NCBI RefSeq assembly: GCF_016863335.1
Contig: NZ_BOOR01000007.1
Location: forward strand, 62,001-126,000
Origin: Planotetraspora thailandica
GTDB taxonomy: Bacteria > Actinomycetota > Actinomycetes > Streptosporangiales > Streptosporangiaceae
DNA length: 64,000 nt
Direction: 5' to 3'
In this document: one piece after another, positions 50,296 through 60,282 of the stretch
How positions within the stretch are numbered: position 1 is the stretch's first letter
Layout: the number at the start of each line of letters is the position of its first letter
Notes under the pieces: generated by a model
Told to the model about the DNA's origin: nothing
Database searches by the model: none
The model's input: only the letters and a program-made list of their open reading frames with translations
Position numbers and translations under genes: made by a program

Positions 50296-51807
50296 TCAGG
50301 CGGGCTTGATGTTGTGGTTCAGGCGGAACATGTTCGTCGGGTCGACCTTGCGTTTCACCGCGACCAGCCGCTGGTAGACGTCCGGCTGATAGGCCCGCTG
50401 TACGGCCTCGGGCGCCACGTCCTCGCCGGCCATGAAGTTGAGGTACATCCCGCCGGTGCTCCACGGCTGCATGCGCCGGATGATGTCGGCCTCGGCCTTC
50501 TTGATCGCGGCGGCGTCGGCCGGCGTGCCGACGCTCGCGACGAAGAGCGTGAACGCGGCATCCCGGTTGGACACCGCGTTCGGCTGAGCCGGCTGCCGGC
50601 CGAGCGCGCCGCCGAGGTGCCGGATCTCGGTCATCGTGATCGGGAACGACGCTGTGGGCCCGGCCGCCGCGAGGAGCTCGTCGACGGTCTCGGCGGTCAG
50701 CTCCTTCAGCAGACCCGTCCGTTCGTAGATCGGAGCTGCGTCGACGGGGTCGGCGTGGATCGTGGCGAAGTCGCTGTACGGCATCTCGTGGACGGCGTCG
50801 ATGATCGGCTTGGCCGCCCCGCGCAGCGGACCGAGCAGCTTGGCGCCGGACTTCGGGGAGCCGATGTAGGAGATGCGCACGCTGGTGACGAACTTTCCGC
50901 GCAGCGGCTCGGGAACGGCGGCCACGTCCGGCATCCGCATCAGCGCCACCGATGAGGACATCTCGTCCGGCACGGTCTTCACCCACTCGCGGTAGGCGTG
51001 CAGCACCTTCCCAGCGTCCGCGCCGTCGAACATGATCGCGCCGCCGTAGAGGGTCTTCACCGGGAACAGGTCGAACTCGATCGCGGTGACGACGCCGAAG
51101 TTGCTCTTGCCACCGCGGACGGCGAAGAACAGGTCAGGGTCGGTCTCCGCGGTGACGGTGCGAAGCCGGCCGTCCGCGGTGACCACGTCGACGCTGCGCA
51201 CATGGTCCGCGGCGTAGCCGTAGGCGCGGCCCATGGTCGGGCTCAGCCCGCCGCCGAGCGTGTAGCCGACCACGCCGACGATTGGTGTGGAGCCGTTGAG
51301 CGGTGCCAGTCCGACTTTGACTGATTCGTCCACCACCTGTCCCCAGCGCACGCCTGCCTCGGCCCGAGCGACGCGTCGTTGCGCGTCGACGGTGACGCCG
51401 CGCATGGCTCGGGTCGTGATCAGCACGGTGTCGGGGCCGATCGGCGCCGATAGCTGGTGGCCGGTGGCCAGCACGGCCACCGGTGCGCCCCGCTCGGCGG
51501 CCAGGCGCACGCCGGCCTGAACGTCGCTCGCGTCGGCTGCCGCGATGATCACGCCGGGCTGGGGCGCCATCAAGAGGTTGTACGTCTTGATCTCGTCGGC
51601 GTAGCCCGGATCACCGGGGAGCAACGCGCTGCCCTTGAGGCCGGTGGGCAGGCCGGCTCGATCGAAGACCGGCTTGGGCGAGTTTCCGGCCTGCGCTGTC
51701 TCCTTCGGGGCGCATGCCGCCAGCAGCGCCGTCAGGCCCACTGCGGCGCCCAGGCCGAGGAGTGTCCGCCGGTTCAGGCTCGGCCGGGCAGTGGGGTCGT
51801 GTTCCAT
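50296..51807 (-). CDS. Tat-exported BBE-like FAD-linked oxidase
   Basis: This 503-aa flavoprotein begins with a twin-arginine signal with a lipobox (RRTLLGLGAAVGLTALLAAC), so it is probably a lipid-anchored protein outside the membrane. The FAD_binding_4 domain shows VAVLATGHQ, with the His that usually forms the covalent FAD link, and GVVGYTLGGGLSPTMGRAYG; the second (Cys) link of true berberine-bridge enzymes is absent. The C-terminal BBE motif (DPTNMFRLNHNIKP) is intact. Substrate is unknown. ATG at 51807 after GGAG. It is divergent from its paralogue at 52107 across 299 bp. Confidence 0.92.
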   Translation of the reverse strand: MEHDPTARPSLNRRTLLGLGAAVGLTALLAACAPKETAQAGNSPKPVFDRAGLPTGLKGSALLPGDPGYADEIKTYNLLMAPQPGVIIAAADASDVQAGVRLAAERGAPVAVLATGHQLSAPIGPDTVLITTRAMRGVTVDAQRRVARAEAGVRWGQVVDESVKVGLAPLNGSTPIVGVVGYTLGGGLSPTMGRAYGYAADHVRSVDVVTADGRLRTVTAETDPDLFFAVRGGKSNFGVVTAIEFDLFPVKTLYGGAIMFDGADAGKVLHAYREWVKTVPDEMSSSVALMRMPDVAAVPEPLRGKFVTSVRISYIGSPKSGAKLLGPLRGAAKPIIDAVHEMPYSDFATIHADPVDAAPIYERTGLLKELTAETVDELLAAAGPTASFPITMTEIRHLGGALGRQPAQPNAVSNRDAAFTLFVASVGTPADAAAIKKAEADIIRRMQPWSTGGMYLNFMAGEDVAPEAVQRAYQPDVYQRLVAVKRKVDPTNMFRLNHNIKPA

Positions 51808-52106
51808 GTTGGTTCTCCGATTTCCTGTCGCAGTGCGTCCTGACAGGAGACCCGGCCCGTGTCGACGGACGATCACCGTCCCGTAGGGGCGGCGTTGACG
51901 CCGGCGAGACGCCTCGCCGTACGGCTTCAGCGGTCACGCCTCGACCGTCACCGCCGGCACCGGCTGTGTCGACGCCGCGCAGTCAGCGGCGTCGACAGAA
52001 CGTCCACACGGTGCCAATGCCGCCGCGCTGGGATGAATCCGGCAACGGCGGAGCACGCCGGTGCCACGAGCGGCGCGTCACGCCGTCATTCGAGAGAGGC
52101 AACACG

Positions 52107-53516
52107 GTGACCATCGCCGAGCACCAGCAACCTTCGATCGATCCGTCGGCGCTGGCGGCGCTCGACGCCGAGGTGGCCGGCCCGGTCTTCACGCCCGACG
52201 ACGAGGGATACGCCGCGGAGTCGGCGACATGGAACCTCGCGCTGCAGCACCGGCCGCTCGTCGTGGTCGGCGCGACGTCGGCCGCCGACGTCCAGGCCGC
52301 TGTCCGCTTCGCGGACCGGCACGACCTGCCCGTCGCCGTGGTCGCGACGGGCCACGGTGCGTTCGTGTCGGCCGACGGCGCGGTCCTCATCAGCATGCGG
52401 CGGATGACCGACATCCGCATCGACACCGCCACCGCCACCGCCGAGGTCGCGGGCGGGGTGGAGTGGCAGGCGGTGATCGAGGAGGCCGCGAAAGACGGTC
52501 TCGCCCCGCTGCCCGGGTCGTCGCCCAACGTCGGGGTGGTCGGCTACACCCTCGGCGGCGGGCTGAGTCCCATGCTCGGCCGCCGGTACGGGTTCGCCGC
52601 CGACCATGTCCGGTCCATCGAGCTCGTCACGCCCGACGGAGAGCTGCGTCAGGTCGACGCCGAGCGCGAGCCCGACCTGTTCTGGGCGTTGCGTGGCGGC
52701 AAGGGGAACTTCGGCGTCGTCACGCGGCTCGGCTTCGGTCTGGTCCCGGTGACCACGATCTACGGTGGCGGCCTTTTCTTCCCCGGCGAGCACGTCGCGG
52801 CGGTGCTGACGGCGTTCCGCGCCGTGGCCGCGTCCGCGCCCGACGAGCTGACGGTGTCGTTCGCGTTCCTGCGGCTTCCCGACCTCCCGTTCGTGCCGGA
52901 GCCGCTGCGCAACCGGTTCACCGTCCACGTACGTGTGGCGTACCTCGGCGCCACGGAGGTGGGCGAGCGGCTCGTCGCGCCGCTGCGTGCGGCGGCGCCC
53001 ACGATCATCGACGCGGTGGGGGAGATGCCGTTCACCGCGGTCGCCTCGATCCACGCCGATCCGGTGGACCCGGTTCCCACGTACGAGCGGTCGGTCCTGC
53101 TGCGCGACTTCCCGCAGGAGGCGGCCGACGCACTCGTCGAAGCCGCCGGACCGGCGGTCGACACGCCGGTGCTGATGATCGAGATCCGGCAGCTGGGCGG
53201 GGCGCTCGCAAAGGACCCGGCGGTGCCGAACGCGGTCGGCAACCGCGACGCCCGCTTCCAGCTCTTCGCCGCCACGGTCGGCGCGCCGGGCATGGAGGAG
53301 ACGTTCGCGCCGGCACTCGCCCCCGTGGTCCAGGCGCTCCGGCCGTGGGCGACGGGGGGCGTGCAGGTCAACTTCCTGTCGGCGTACGACGTGGCGCCGG
53401 AGCGGGTCAGCGCCGCCTACGAGCCCGCCGCCTACGAGCGGCTGGCGATGCTGAAGCGGCGGTACGACCCGAAGAACCTGTTCCGCGTCAACCACAACAT
53501 CCCGCCGCAGGCCTGA
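52107..53516 (+). CDS. BBE-like FAD-linked oxidase, cytoplasmic paralogue
   Basis: This 469-aa protein is a paralogue of the one at 50296 but lacks a signal peptide. VAVVATGHGAFVS carries the FAD-linking His, GVVGYTLGGGLSPMLGRRYG follows, and DPKNLFRVNHNIPPQ closes the fold. No Cys link is seen. The GTG start at 52107 has GAGAGG about 10 nt upstream. It is the first of a rightward pair with the DMT transporter, separated from it by a hairpin. A role in oxidising a natural product is inferred from family and context. Confidence 0.92.
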   Translation: MTIAEHQQPSIDPSALAALDAEVAGPVFTPDDEGYAAESATWNLALQHRPLVVVGATSAADVQAAVRFADRHDLPVAVVATGHGAFVSADGAVLISMRRMTDIRIDTATATAEVAGGVEWQAVIEEAAKDGLAPLPGSSPNVGVVGYTLGGGLSPMLGRRYGFAADHVRSIELVTPDGELRQVDAEREPDLFWALRGGKGNFGVVTRLGFGLVPVTTIYGGGLFFPGEHVAAVLTAFRAVAASAPDELTVSFAFLRLPDLPFVPEPLRNRFTVHVRVAYLGATEVGERLVAPLRAAAPTIIDAVGEMPFTAVASIHADPVDPVPTYERSVLLRDFPQEAADALVEAAGPAVDTPVLMIEIRQLGGALAKDPAVPNAVGNRDARFQLFAATVGAPGMEETFAPALAPVVQALRPWATGGVQVNFLSAYDVAPERVSAAYEPAAYERLAMLKRRYDPKNLFRVNHNIPPQA

Positions 53517-53536
53517 CCACCACATGCGGCCGTGAG

Positions 53537-53563
53537 GGGGTCCGGCCACGCAGGCCGGGCCCC
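53537..53563 (+). terminator. Intergenic hairpin
   Basis: GGGGTCCGGCC / GGCCGGGCCCC pair over 11 bp with one G-T pair and a 5-nt loop, just after the FAD oxidase stop and before the transporter gene. It may terminate or attenuate read-through. Confidence 0.65.
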
Positions 53564-53613
53564 TTCACCGTGCGGGGGAGCCCGGCCGTCGACCCGAGAG
53601 AGGAAGTCTTGTC

Positions 53614-54582
53614 ATGTTCGGATCCTTGGCGCTGGCCGCCGTCGCCGCGCTGGGGTGGGGTGTCTCGGACTTCGTCGCAGGGCTGTGGTCGCGGCGGCTG
53701 CCGGTCGTCACGGTGCTGGGCTGGTCGAAGGTCGCCGGCATGGCGGCGGCGGTGGCGGTGGCGGTCGTGGTGGTCGGCCGTGGCGAGGATGTGCCGCGTG
53801 ACGGGCGGCTGTGGTGGGCGGTGGTCGCCGGGCTGACCAGTGTGCCGGCGATGGGGCTGCTCTATCTCGCCCTGCGCAAGGGGACCATGTCGGTGGTGGC
53901 GCCGGTCGCCGCGACGTCCGCGGCGGTGCCCCTGCTGTGGGGGGTGGCGCACGGCGAGCGGTTCTCCGCCGGGGACGTCGTCGGGATGGCCGCGGTGCTG
54001 ACCGGGGTCACGTTGGTGAGCTGGCCGCGGCGGAGCAGGCGCCACGCCGTCGCGAGGCCGATGACCGCCTCCCTGTACGCGTTCGGCGCGGCCCTCGGGT
54101 TCGGCGCGTTCTACGTCATGCTGCACCAGGCCAGCACGGTGGATCCGGGCTGGTCGGCCGTCATCGTCCGCATGGTGGCCGGCGTCGTCGGCGCCGGCCT
54201 GCTCGTCGTGTTCGCCGTGGGGCGTTACGTCGCACGGCGCCGAGCAGCGGCGCCCGATCCGGGGGTCGCGACGCCCGTGCACCCTGGGCTGCCCGTGCAC
54301 CCTGCGCTGAACGTGCGCCCGGGGCCGGAGCCGGCCCGCCGCGGCATCACCGCGGCGGTCGTCGCCGTCGCCGGTGTCGGCCTCGCCGACGCGTCGGCCG
54401 ACGGAGCGTTCGCCTTCGCCTCGACGCTCGGATCGCTCGGATCGGCGGCGGTGCTGTCCTCGCTGTATCCCGCGGTGACCGTCGTCCTCAGCGTGTGGCT
54501 GCTCCGCGAGCGAATCGCGGGCGTGCACGCGTGGGGTGTCATGGTCGCCCTCTTCGGCGGTGCGTTCCTGGCCGCCGGGTGA
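53614..54582 (+). CDS. DMT/EamA-family transporter
   Basis: This 322-aa inner-membrane protein has two EamA halves of five helices each (LALAAVAALGWGVSDFVAGL at the start; SSLYPAVTVVLSVWLLRERI near the end). The central loop near residue 210-240 carries a duplicated VHPGLPVHPALNV segment, a short tandem DNA repeat. DMT carriers export metabolites or amino acids. Its position right after the FAD oxidase suggests export of a product of this region. A GAGAGAGG-like ribosome site precedes the ATG. Confidence 0.92.
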   Translation: MFGSLALAAVAALGWGVSDFVAGLWSRRLPVVTVLGWSKVAGMAAAVAVAVVVVGRGEDVPRDGRLWWAVVAGLTSVPAMGLLYLALRKGTMSVVAPVAATSAAVPLLWGVAHGERFSAGDVVGMAAVLTGVTLVSWPRRSRRHAVARPMTASLYAFGAALGFGAFYVMLHQASTVDPGWSAVIVRMVAGVVGAGLLVVFAVGRYVARRRAAAPDPGVATPVHPGLPVHPALNVRPGPEPARRGITAAVVAVAGVGLADASADGAFAFASTLGSLGSAAVLSSLYPAVTVVLSVWLLRERIAGVHAWGVMVALFGGAFLAAG

Positions 54583-54597
54583 ACCGTACGTTCTGTG

Positions 54598-55422
54598 TTA
54601 CGCGGCCCGGCCAGCGAGGTCCGCTCGGCGCCGGACGGCCGTCGAACGCTGTCCGGCTCCCGGAGTGGGGCCAGGGGCTTCGCCGTCGAGGATCTCGCGG
54701 TGGATGCGCTGGAGCTCGGGACCCGGTTCGACGCCGAACTCGTCGGCGAGGAGCCGGTGGGCGTCCCGGAACACCGCAAGGGCATCGGCCCGTCGGCCGG
54801 ACCCGGCCAGCGCCAGCATGAGCAGTTGCCGTGCCCGCTCCCGGAACGGGTGCTCGCCGACCAGCGCCGTCAGTTCCGGTACGGCGTCGCGGTGGTGACC
54901 CAGGGCGATCGCGATCTCCTGCCGCCGTTCCATGGTCGTGAGCCGCACCTCGGCCAGCCGTGCGCGTTGCGCCTCGGCGTACCTGCCCGGCACACCGGCC
55001 AGTGCCGGCCCGTTCCACATGGCCAGTGCCTGGTCCAGCTCCTCCGCGGCCTGTGCCGCCCGGCCGGCATGCTCGGCGACCGCCGCGGCGTCGAGCCGCT
55101 GCTGGAAATCGTGGAGATCGACCGTACGGCTGTTGATCGCGTAGCCCCCGCCGGCTGAACGCAGCAGCGTCGGCTTCCCGGGATCGCGCTCCAGGACGCG
55201 CCGGAGCCGGTGGACGTAGGTACGGGTCGTGCCGACCGCCGTGCGCGGTGGCTCGTCGTCCCAGATGGCGGCGACCAGTTCGTCGAGGGTCACCAGGGCG
55301 CCGCCGTGGAACAGGAGCACGGCGAGGACCGCACGCTGCTGCGGTGAACCGAGGTCGAGCTCGGCGCCCTCGCGCCAGGCACGCACGGGGCCGAGGACGT
55401 TGAACCGGACCGTGTTCGTCAT
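54598..55422 (-). CDS. SARP-type (BTAD) transcriptional regulator
   Basis: This 274-aa regulator has the OmpR-like winged helix (FNVLGPVRAWREGAELDLGS, then QQRAVLAVLLFHGGALVTLD) and the bacterial transcriptional activation domain (DFQQRLDAAAVAEHAGRAAQ onward). SARPs activate natural-product genes by binding direct heptamer repeats. Start at ATG 55422; the longer upstream frame is not family-like. It is convergent with the DMT transporter and divergent from the LAL regulator at 55534. Its N-terminus closely resembles that of the AfsR-like protein at 58360. Confidence 0.9.
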   Translation of the reverse strand: MTNTVRFNVLGPVRAWREGAELDLGSPQQRAVLAVLLFHGGALVTLDELVAAIWDDEPPRTAVGTTRTYVHRLRRVLERDPGKPTLLRSAGGGYAINSRTVDLHDFQQRLDAAAVAEHAGRAAQAAEELDQALAMWNGPALAGVPGRYAEAQRARLAEVRLTTMERRQEIAIALGHHRDAVPELTALVGEHPFRERARQLLMLALAGSGRRADALAVFRDAHRLLADEFGVEPGPELQRIHREILDGEAPGPTPGAGQRSTAVRRRADLAGRAA

Positions 55423-55533
55423 GACAGCCAGTGTTCGCAGCCGCCGACGTACGAGACATCGGCGACATGACGGCGGTTTTGGCGGCAGGCCATTCGGCGC
55501 CGCCGTCGGTGGGCGTCCCACCGGCCATTACCC

Positions 55534-58311
55534 TTGACCCACGTGGGTGGCGTGAGATCGCAACGACTGGTCGGCCGTGAGCGGGAGCTCGCCGTTCTCT
55601 GGTCACTCGCCGACGACCTGGCCGCCGGTAAAGGGCGGGCGCTGTGGATCGAGGGTGAGGCCGGCATCGGGAAATCGGCCCTCTGCGACGCCCTCGCCTC
55701 CGAGGTCGCCCAAGCCGGCATCCCGGTGGTGCGTGCGGTCGCGCAGGAGCTGCTCCAGCCGTTCCCGCTGCGGCCGGTGATCCAGGCGCTGTCCATCACG
55801 ACGAGTTCCGCGGATCCGCTGCGCCGGGAGATCGCCGAGCTGCTCAGCGGCGGCGACGACCGGGTGTTCGACGCCGGACTGGCCGCCGCGGAACGCACTC
55901 TGGAGCTCATCGATCGGCACTGCGCGGCCGGACCGATGATGCTGGCGTTCGAGGATCTGCATTGGGCGGACCCGCCCACCGCGATGCTGTGGGAACGGCT
56001 GGCCGAGACGGTCGACCAGATGCCGCTGCTGCTCGTCGGTTCGTGCCGGCCGTACGCACAGCGACCGGAGCTGCAACGGCTGCGTGACGCCGTCGACTTC
56101 GGTGCGGCGACCGTGGTCAGGCCGCAGCCGCTCGACATGGACGACGTTCTCGAGCTTGCCGCATCCCTGCTCGGACGGGCGCCCGACGAGGCGCTCGCCG
56201 CCGGGCTCGCGGACACGGGCGGCAACCCGTTGTACGCCCAGGAACTCGTGGCGGGCTGGAATCCGGAGGCGCCGGACGCCCGGCCCGGCTCCTTGACCGC
56301 GGCGATCACGCGGCGGCTCGCCCTGCTCGGCGCGCCGACCCGGGAGGTGCTGCGCTCCGCGGCGTTGCTCGGCGAGGAGTTCGCCGTGCCGCAGCTCGCG
56401 GCGGTGATCGACCGCCGGCCCGCCGAGTTGGTCGACACCCTGGCCGAGGCGCTGGCCGACGGCACGCTGATCGCGGTAGACGACCGGCTGGCATTCCGCC
56501 ACGAACTCGTACGCAGCGTGCTCGAGGAACAGCTGGCGCCGCCGCTGCGGGCGGGTCTGCACGCACAGTTCGCCGCCGTGCTCGCCGGTTCCGGCGCCGA
56601 CGTCGATGTCGTCGCCCGGCATCTGCTCGCCGGTGGCGGCACCCTGGACCGGTGGGCCGTGCAGTGGCTGGCCGAGTTGCCGGAGGCGGCCCTGCTCGCG
56701 GCACCCGGGGCGGCGTTGGAGCTCCTCGGCCGCGCGCTGCGCAGTCCGGCCGCCGCCGGGTGGCTCACACCTCTGGGCGTACGGCTGGCCGTCGTGTCCT
56801 TCGCGGTCGGTCAGGACGACGAGTGCGAGGCCGCGGCGGCTGAGGTCGCCTCGGCCGACGACCCGGAGGTCCGTGGGCGGATGCTGCTGTACCGGGTCCG
56901 GGCGGCCAGCCGGCAGGGACGCACCGCCCAGGCTCTGGACGTCGCCGCGGCCGCGGTGAACGACCCGCGGATCCCCGCCCTGTGGTCCACCCGCATCCGC
57001 TCCCGGGCGGCCGGTGTGCTGGCCAAGGAGGGCCGGCACACGGAGGCGCAGGCCGCCGCGGTCCGGGCGCTGAGCGACGCCACCGCACTGGCCGACAGGA
57101 TCGCAGTGGCGTACAGCCGGCTGGTGCTCGCCCACACCAGCGGCCCTGAAGAGGCGCTTTCACACCTCGAGGACGGGCTGACCGGTCTCGGGTGGGACGC
57201 CGAGTCCAACGATCTGCGGATGCTCCTGCTGAACAACAAACTGGCCTGCCTGAACAATCTGGGCCGGCCGGAGGCGTTCCGCGCGGCGGTCCACGAGAGC
57301 CTGATCGTGGGCGGCCGGGTCGGTGCGGGCCGGATCGGCCGCGTGGAGACGGCCGCGGCGATGGGTTCGTTCGACTTCGGTGACTGGGACGAAGCGATGG
57401 TGCACCTCGATGCCATGCCGCCGGCGCAGCAGCCTGGTGTGACGATGGTCCGGCACGGGCTCACCGCACTGATCGCCGCGCACCGAGAGGATTGGGTACA
57501 AGCGCGCCATCACATCGCCGCGGTCGCCGGATTGCCCATCACCGCCGGAGACGTCCGAATACTTAGCGGGTATCTCGTTGCCGCCCGTGCCATACGCGCC
57601 GAGGCCGACGGAGATCTGCCGGGTGCCGTCGCCGAGCTGTCGGTCTGGCTCGACCCGGACATGAGTTACGACGCGAAAGAACGGTACATGTGGCTGCCTG
57701 ACCTGGTGCGGCTGGCGCTCGCCGTGGCGGACGCCGACACCGCCCGGGCGGCTGCCGACAGCGCCGACGCGGACGCGTCCGCATCGTCAGCCCTGCCACG
57801 CCAGATCACCGCTGCCGAACTCTGCCGCGCCCTGCTGGACGACGACGTCCCCGCGATCCGACGGACCGCGGAGGTCGCCGCCCAGCGCGGCTGGCTGCTG
57901 CTTGCGGCCGCGGCCCACGAGGAGGCGGCGGTGAGGCTGGCGGCCACCGGGGACCTGTCGCCCACCGGAGATCTGGCGGCCGCGCGGGAGACGCTGAACG
58001 AGGCCGCCAGGATCTATGCGTCGCTCGGGGCCACCTGGGATCTGCGCCGCGCCGACGCCCGGCTGCGCACCCACGGGATCCGCCGCGGTCCGCGCAGCCT
58101 GCACCGGCGGTCCGCCACCGGCTGGGACGCGCTCACACCGACCGAGCAACGCGTCGCGTCCCTCGTCGCGGACGGCCTGTCGAATCCCGAGATCGCCAAC
58201 GAGCTGTACATGTCGCGGCGTACGGCGCAGACCCACGTCTCCCGTGTGTTGCGCAAACTCGACGTCTCGTCCCGGATGGATCTCATGCGCAGCGTGCACC
58301 GCACCAGGTAG
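55534..58311 (+). CDS. LAL-type ATP-binding LuxR-family regulator
   Basis: This protein of about 925 aa has GEAGIGKS (residues 41-48) as P-loop, MMLAFEDLHWADPP as Walker B, a long TPR-like middle, and a C-terminal LuxR helix-turn-helix (LTPTEQRVASLVADGLSNPE, then TAQTHVSRVLRKLDVSS). It is of the same class as the protein at 1557 but clearly different in sequence. The start is uncertain: TTG at 55534 and GTGs at 55543 and 55552 are all in frame and none has a strong ribosome site. Divergent from the SARP gene. Confidence 0.93.
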   Translation: MTHVGGVRSQRLVGRERELAVLWSLADDLAAGKGRALWIEGEAGIGKSALCDALASEVAQAGIPVVRAVAQELLQPFPLRPVIQALSITTSSADPLRREIAELLSGGDDRVFDAGLAAAERTLELIDRHCAAGPMMLAFEDLHWADPPTAMLWERLAETVDQMPLLLVGSCRPYAQRPELQRLRDAVDFGAATVVRPQPLDMDDVLELAASLLGRAPDEALAAGLADTGGNPLYAQELVAGWNPEAPDARPGSLTAAITRRLALLGAPTREVLRSAALLGEEFAVPQLAAVIDRRPAELVDTLAEALADGTLIAVDDRLAFRHELVRSVLEEQLAPPLRAGLHAQFAAVLAGSGADVDVVARHLLAGGGTLDRWAVQWLAELPEAALLAAPGAALELLGRALRSPAAAGWLTPLGVRLAVVSFAVGQDDECEAAAAEVASADDPEVRGRMLLYRVRAASRQGRTAQALDVAAAAVNDPRIPALWSTRIRSRAAGVLAKEGRHTEAQAAAVRALSDATALADRIAVAYSRLVLAHTSGPEEALSHLEDGLTGLGWDAESNDLRMLLLNNKLACLNNLGRPEAFRAAVHESLIVGGRVGAGRIGRVETAAAMGSFDFGDWDEAMVHLDAMPPAQQPGVTMVRHGLTALIAAHREDWVQARHHIAAVAGLPITAGDVRILSGYLVAARAIRAEADGDLPGAVAELSVWLDPDMSYDAKERYMWLPDLVRLALAVADADTARAAADSADADASASSALPRQITAAELCRALLDDDVPAIRRTAEVAAQRGWLLLAAAAHEEAAVRLAATGDLSPTGDLAAARETLNEAARIYASLGATWDLRRADARLRTHGIRRGPRSLHRRSATGWDALTPTEQRVASLVADGLSNPEIANELYMSRRTAQTHVSRVLRKLDVSSRMDLMRSVHRTR

Positions 58312-58359
58312 CGAGAACCCCGCGCGAACGGTGGCTTGGCTAACCGGCCCGTCGGCGGG

Positions 58360-60282
58360 TCACGCGCTGTGGCGGTGCGCCAGGGTCGTCAGCCGCGAGC
58401 GGCCCAGGACCAGGCGTCTCGCCGGCACCGCGGGATGAAGCGCGTCCAGGCTCGCCTCGGCGATGGTGCGGCCCAGCTGGAGCGCTGCCTTGCGGCGGGC
58501 GAACCAGCGGATCAGGGAGTGGTACCTGTAGCGCCGGTAAGCCACCGGCTCCACGAAGTGGGCGTCCACGAGCTCCTCCATGAGGCGCTCGGCTTCCGGC
58601 AGCGGGAGCCCGGCGAGCCCGGCCACGTCGGCCGCCGTCACGTCGGCGCCGTCGGCCAGGGAGGCGAGGCAGAACGCCTGCGCGGTCTGCGGGTCGAGGT
58701 CGTCGTAGCGGCGTTCGAGGGGCGCCTCCACCAGGTCGCAGTCGGCGTGCAGCGGCACCGGCTGGCGGATCTCCACCCGGAGCCGGTCTTCGATCTCGGC
58801 GACACTCCACATCGGACGCGCCAGCAGCCGCTCCGCCGCGACCCGCACCGCGACCGGCACGTGCGAGCACGCCGCGGCGAACCTGCGGGCGGCGTCCAGT
58901 TCGGCGGCGATGCGCTCATCGCCGGCGACGCGGCGCAGCAGGTCGAGCGACTCGTCGGCGTCGAAGACGGGCACGGTGCGCCACGCGACGCCGGCGACGC
59001 CGGGCAGCCGCCGGTCGGCGGTGAGAACGGTCGCGCATCGAGACCCGACTGGGACGAGGTGGCGCACCTGGTCGGCGCTTTGCACGTGATCGAGCACGAC
59101 GAGGACGCGCCGGCCGTCGGCGATGCTGCGCCACAGCGCGGCCCGCTCGTGCAGGTCTTCGGGGACGGCAGCGGGCTCGACGCCGAACGCCCGCAGAAAC
59201 CGGCCGAGGACTGCGGCCGGGTCGACCTGCGCGCCACGGCCGCCGCGCAGGTCCGCGTACAGCTGCCCGTCGGGGAAGCGGTCGCGCAATCGGTGCGCCA
59301 CGTGGATGGCGAGTGCGCTGGTACCGACACCGGGGAGGCCGGTCAGGCCGATCGCCGGAGCCGACCCGGTGTCGCGCTCGGCGCCGAGTGCGTCCGTCAG
59401 CTCCGCAAGAAGTGCCGCCCGGCCGGTGAAGTCGGTGATGTCCGCAGGCAGCTGGTGCGGCGGTGCGGCCACGACGGCAGGCGCGGTGACGGCCGGTGGT
59501 GCCGTTGCCGCCGGCGCCGCCGGCGCGGCCAGGGTCGGGTCGGCGACGAGCACCTGCTGGTACAGCTCCTGCAACGCCGCGCCGGGGTCGAGCCCCAACT
59601 CGTCGGCGAGCAGCGTGCGGATCTCGTGGTACTGCGCGATCGCCGCCGAGGGCCGGCCGGCCTGGTACAACGCGAGCATGAGCAGCCGCCGCAGCCCCTC
59701 GTCGAACGGTTGCTCCTCGACGAGCGCGGTCAGCTCCGCCATCGCCGCCGTGTGCCGCCCGATCTCGATGTCGAGTGTGAGCCGCTCCTCGGCGGCGAGT
59801 TGCCGTACGCGTTCCAGACGGGCGCGTTGCACCTCGGCGTACGGCCCCGGCACGCCGTTGAGCGGCTCACCTTGCCACATGGCGGCGGCCGCGCGCAGCC
59901 GGTCGGCGGCGGTGGCCGCGTCGCCCTGCTGCCGCACCTCCCGGGCCTGCGCGACGAGGTCGGCGAAGGCAGCGACGTCGAGCGCGCCTGGCTCGACCCG
60001 CAGCCGGTAGAGGCCCGCCGTAGACCCCAGCAGCGGCTCGCCGTCGGCCACGAGCACCTGCCGCAGTCGCGACACGTACGTGCGGACCGTCGCCCGCGCA
60101 GCCGGCGGCGGCTCGGCTCCCCACACCGCGTCGATGAGCTGGTCGACCGTCGCGGCGCCGCCCTCACGCAGCAGCAGCGCCGCCAGGACCGCGCGCTGCT
60201 GCGGCGAGCCCAGCGGCAGTTCGTCCTCGCCGTGCCAAGCCCTGACCGGGCCGAGCACCGCGAAGCGGAGCGCCCGCGTCAT
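58360..60282 (-). CDS. AfsR-like SARP-NB-ARC regulator with altered P-loop
   Basis: This 640-aa regulator has an N-terminal winged helix plus BTAD (LGPVRAWHGEDELPLGSPQQ), an Ala/Pro linker near residues 250-275, and an NB-ARC/AP-ATPase domain (about 280-560). The P-loop reads GLPGVGTSALA where GKS or GKT is expected, so the phosphate-binding Lys is Thr. The Walker B strand RVLVVLDHVQ is intact. The C-terminal winged-helix remains (YRRYRYHSLIRWFARRKAAL), and the TPR block of full AfsR is missing. ATG at 60282 follows GAGGGG. Convergent with the LAL gene. Confidence 0.9.
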   Translation of the reverse strand: MTRALRFAVLGPVRAWHGEDELPLGSPQQRAVLAALLLREGGAATVDQLIDAVWGAEPPPAARATVRTYVSRLRQVLVADGEPLLGSTAGLYRLRVEPGALDVAAFADLVAQAREVRQQGDAATAADRLRAAAAMWQGEPLNGVPGPYAEVQRARLERVRQLAAEERLTLDIEIGRHTAAMAELTALVEEQPFDEGLRRLLMLALYQAGRPSAAIAQYHEIRTLLADELGLDPGAALQELYQQVLVADPTLAAPAAPAATAPPAVTAPAVVAAPPHQLPADITDFTGRAALLAELTDALGAERDTGSAPAIGLTGLPGVGTSALAIHVAHRLRDRFPDGQLYADLRGGRGAQVDPAAVLGRFLRAFGVEPAAVPEDLHERAALWRSIADGRRVLVVLDHVQSADQVRHLVPVGSRCATVLTADRRLPGVAGVAWRTVPVFDADESLDLLRRVAGDERIAAELDAARRFAAACSHVPVAVRVAAERLLARPMWSVAEIEDRLRVEIRQPVPLHADCDLVEAPLERRYDDLDPQTAQAFCLASLADGADVTAADVAGLAGLPLPEAERLMEELVDAHFVEPVAYRRYRYHSLIRWFARRKAALQLGRTIAEASLDALHPAVPARRLVLGRSRLTTLAHRHSA

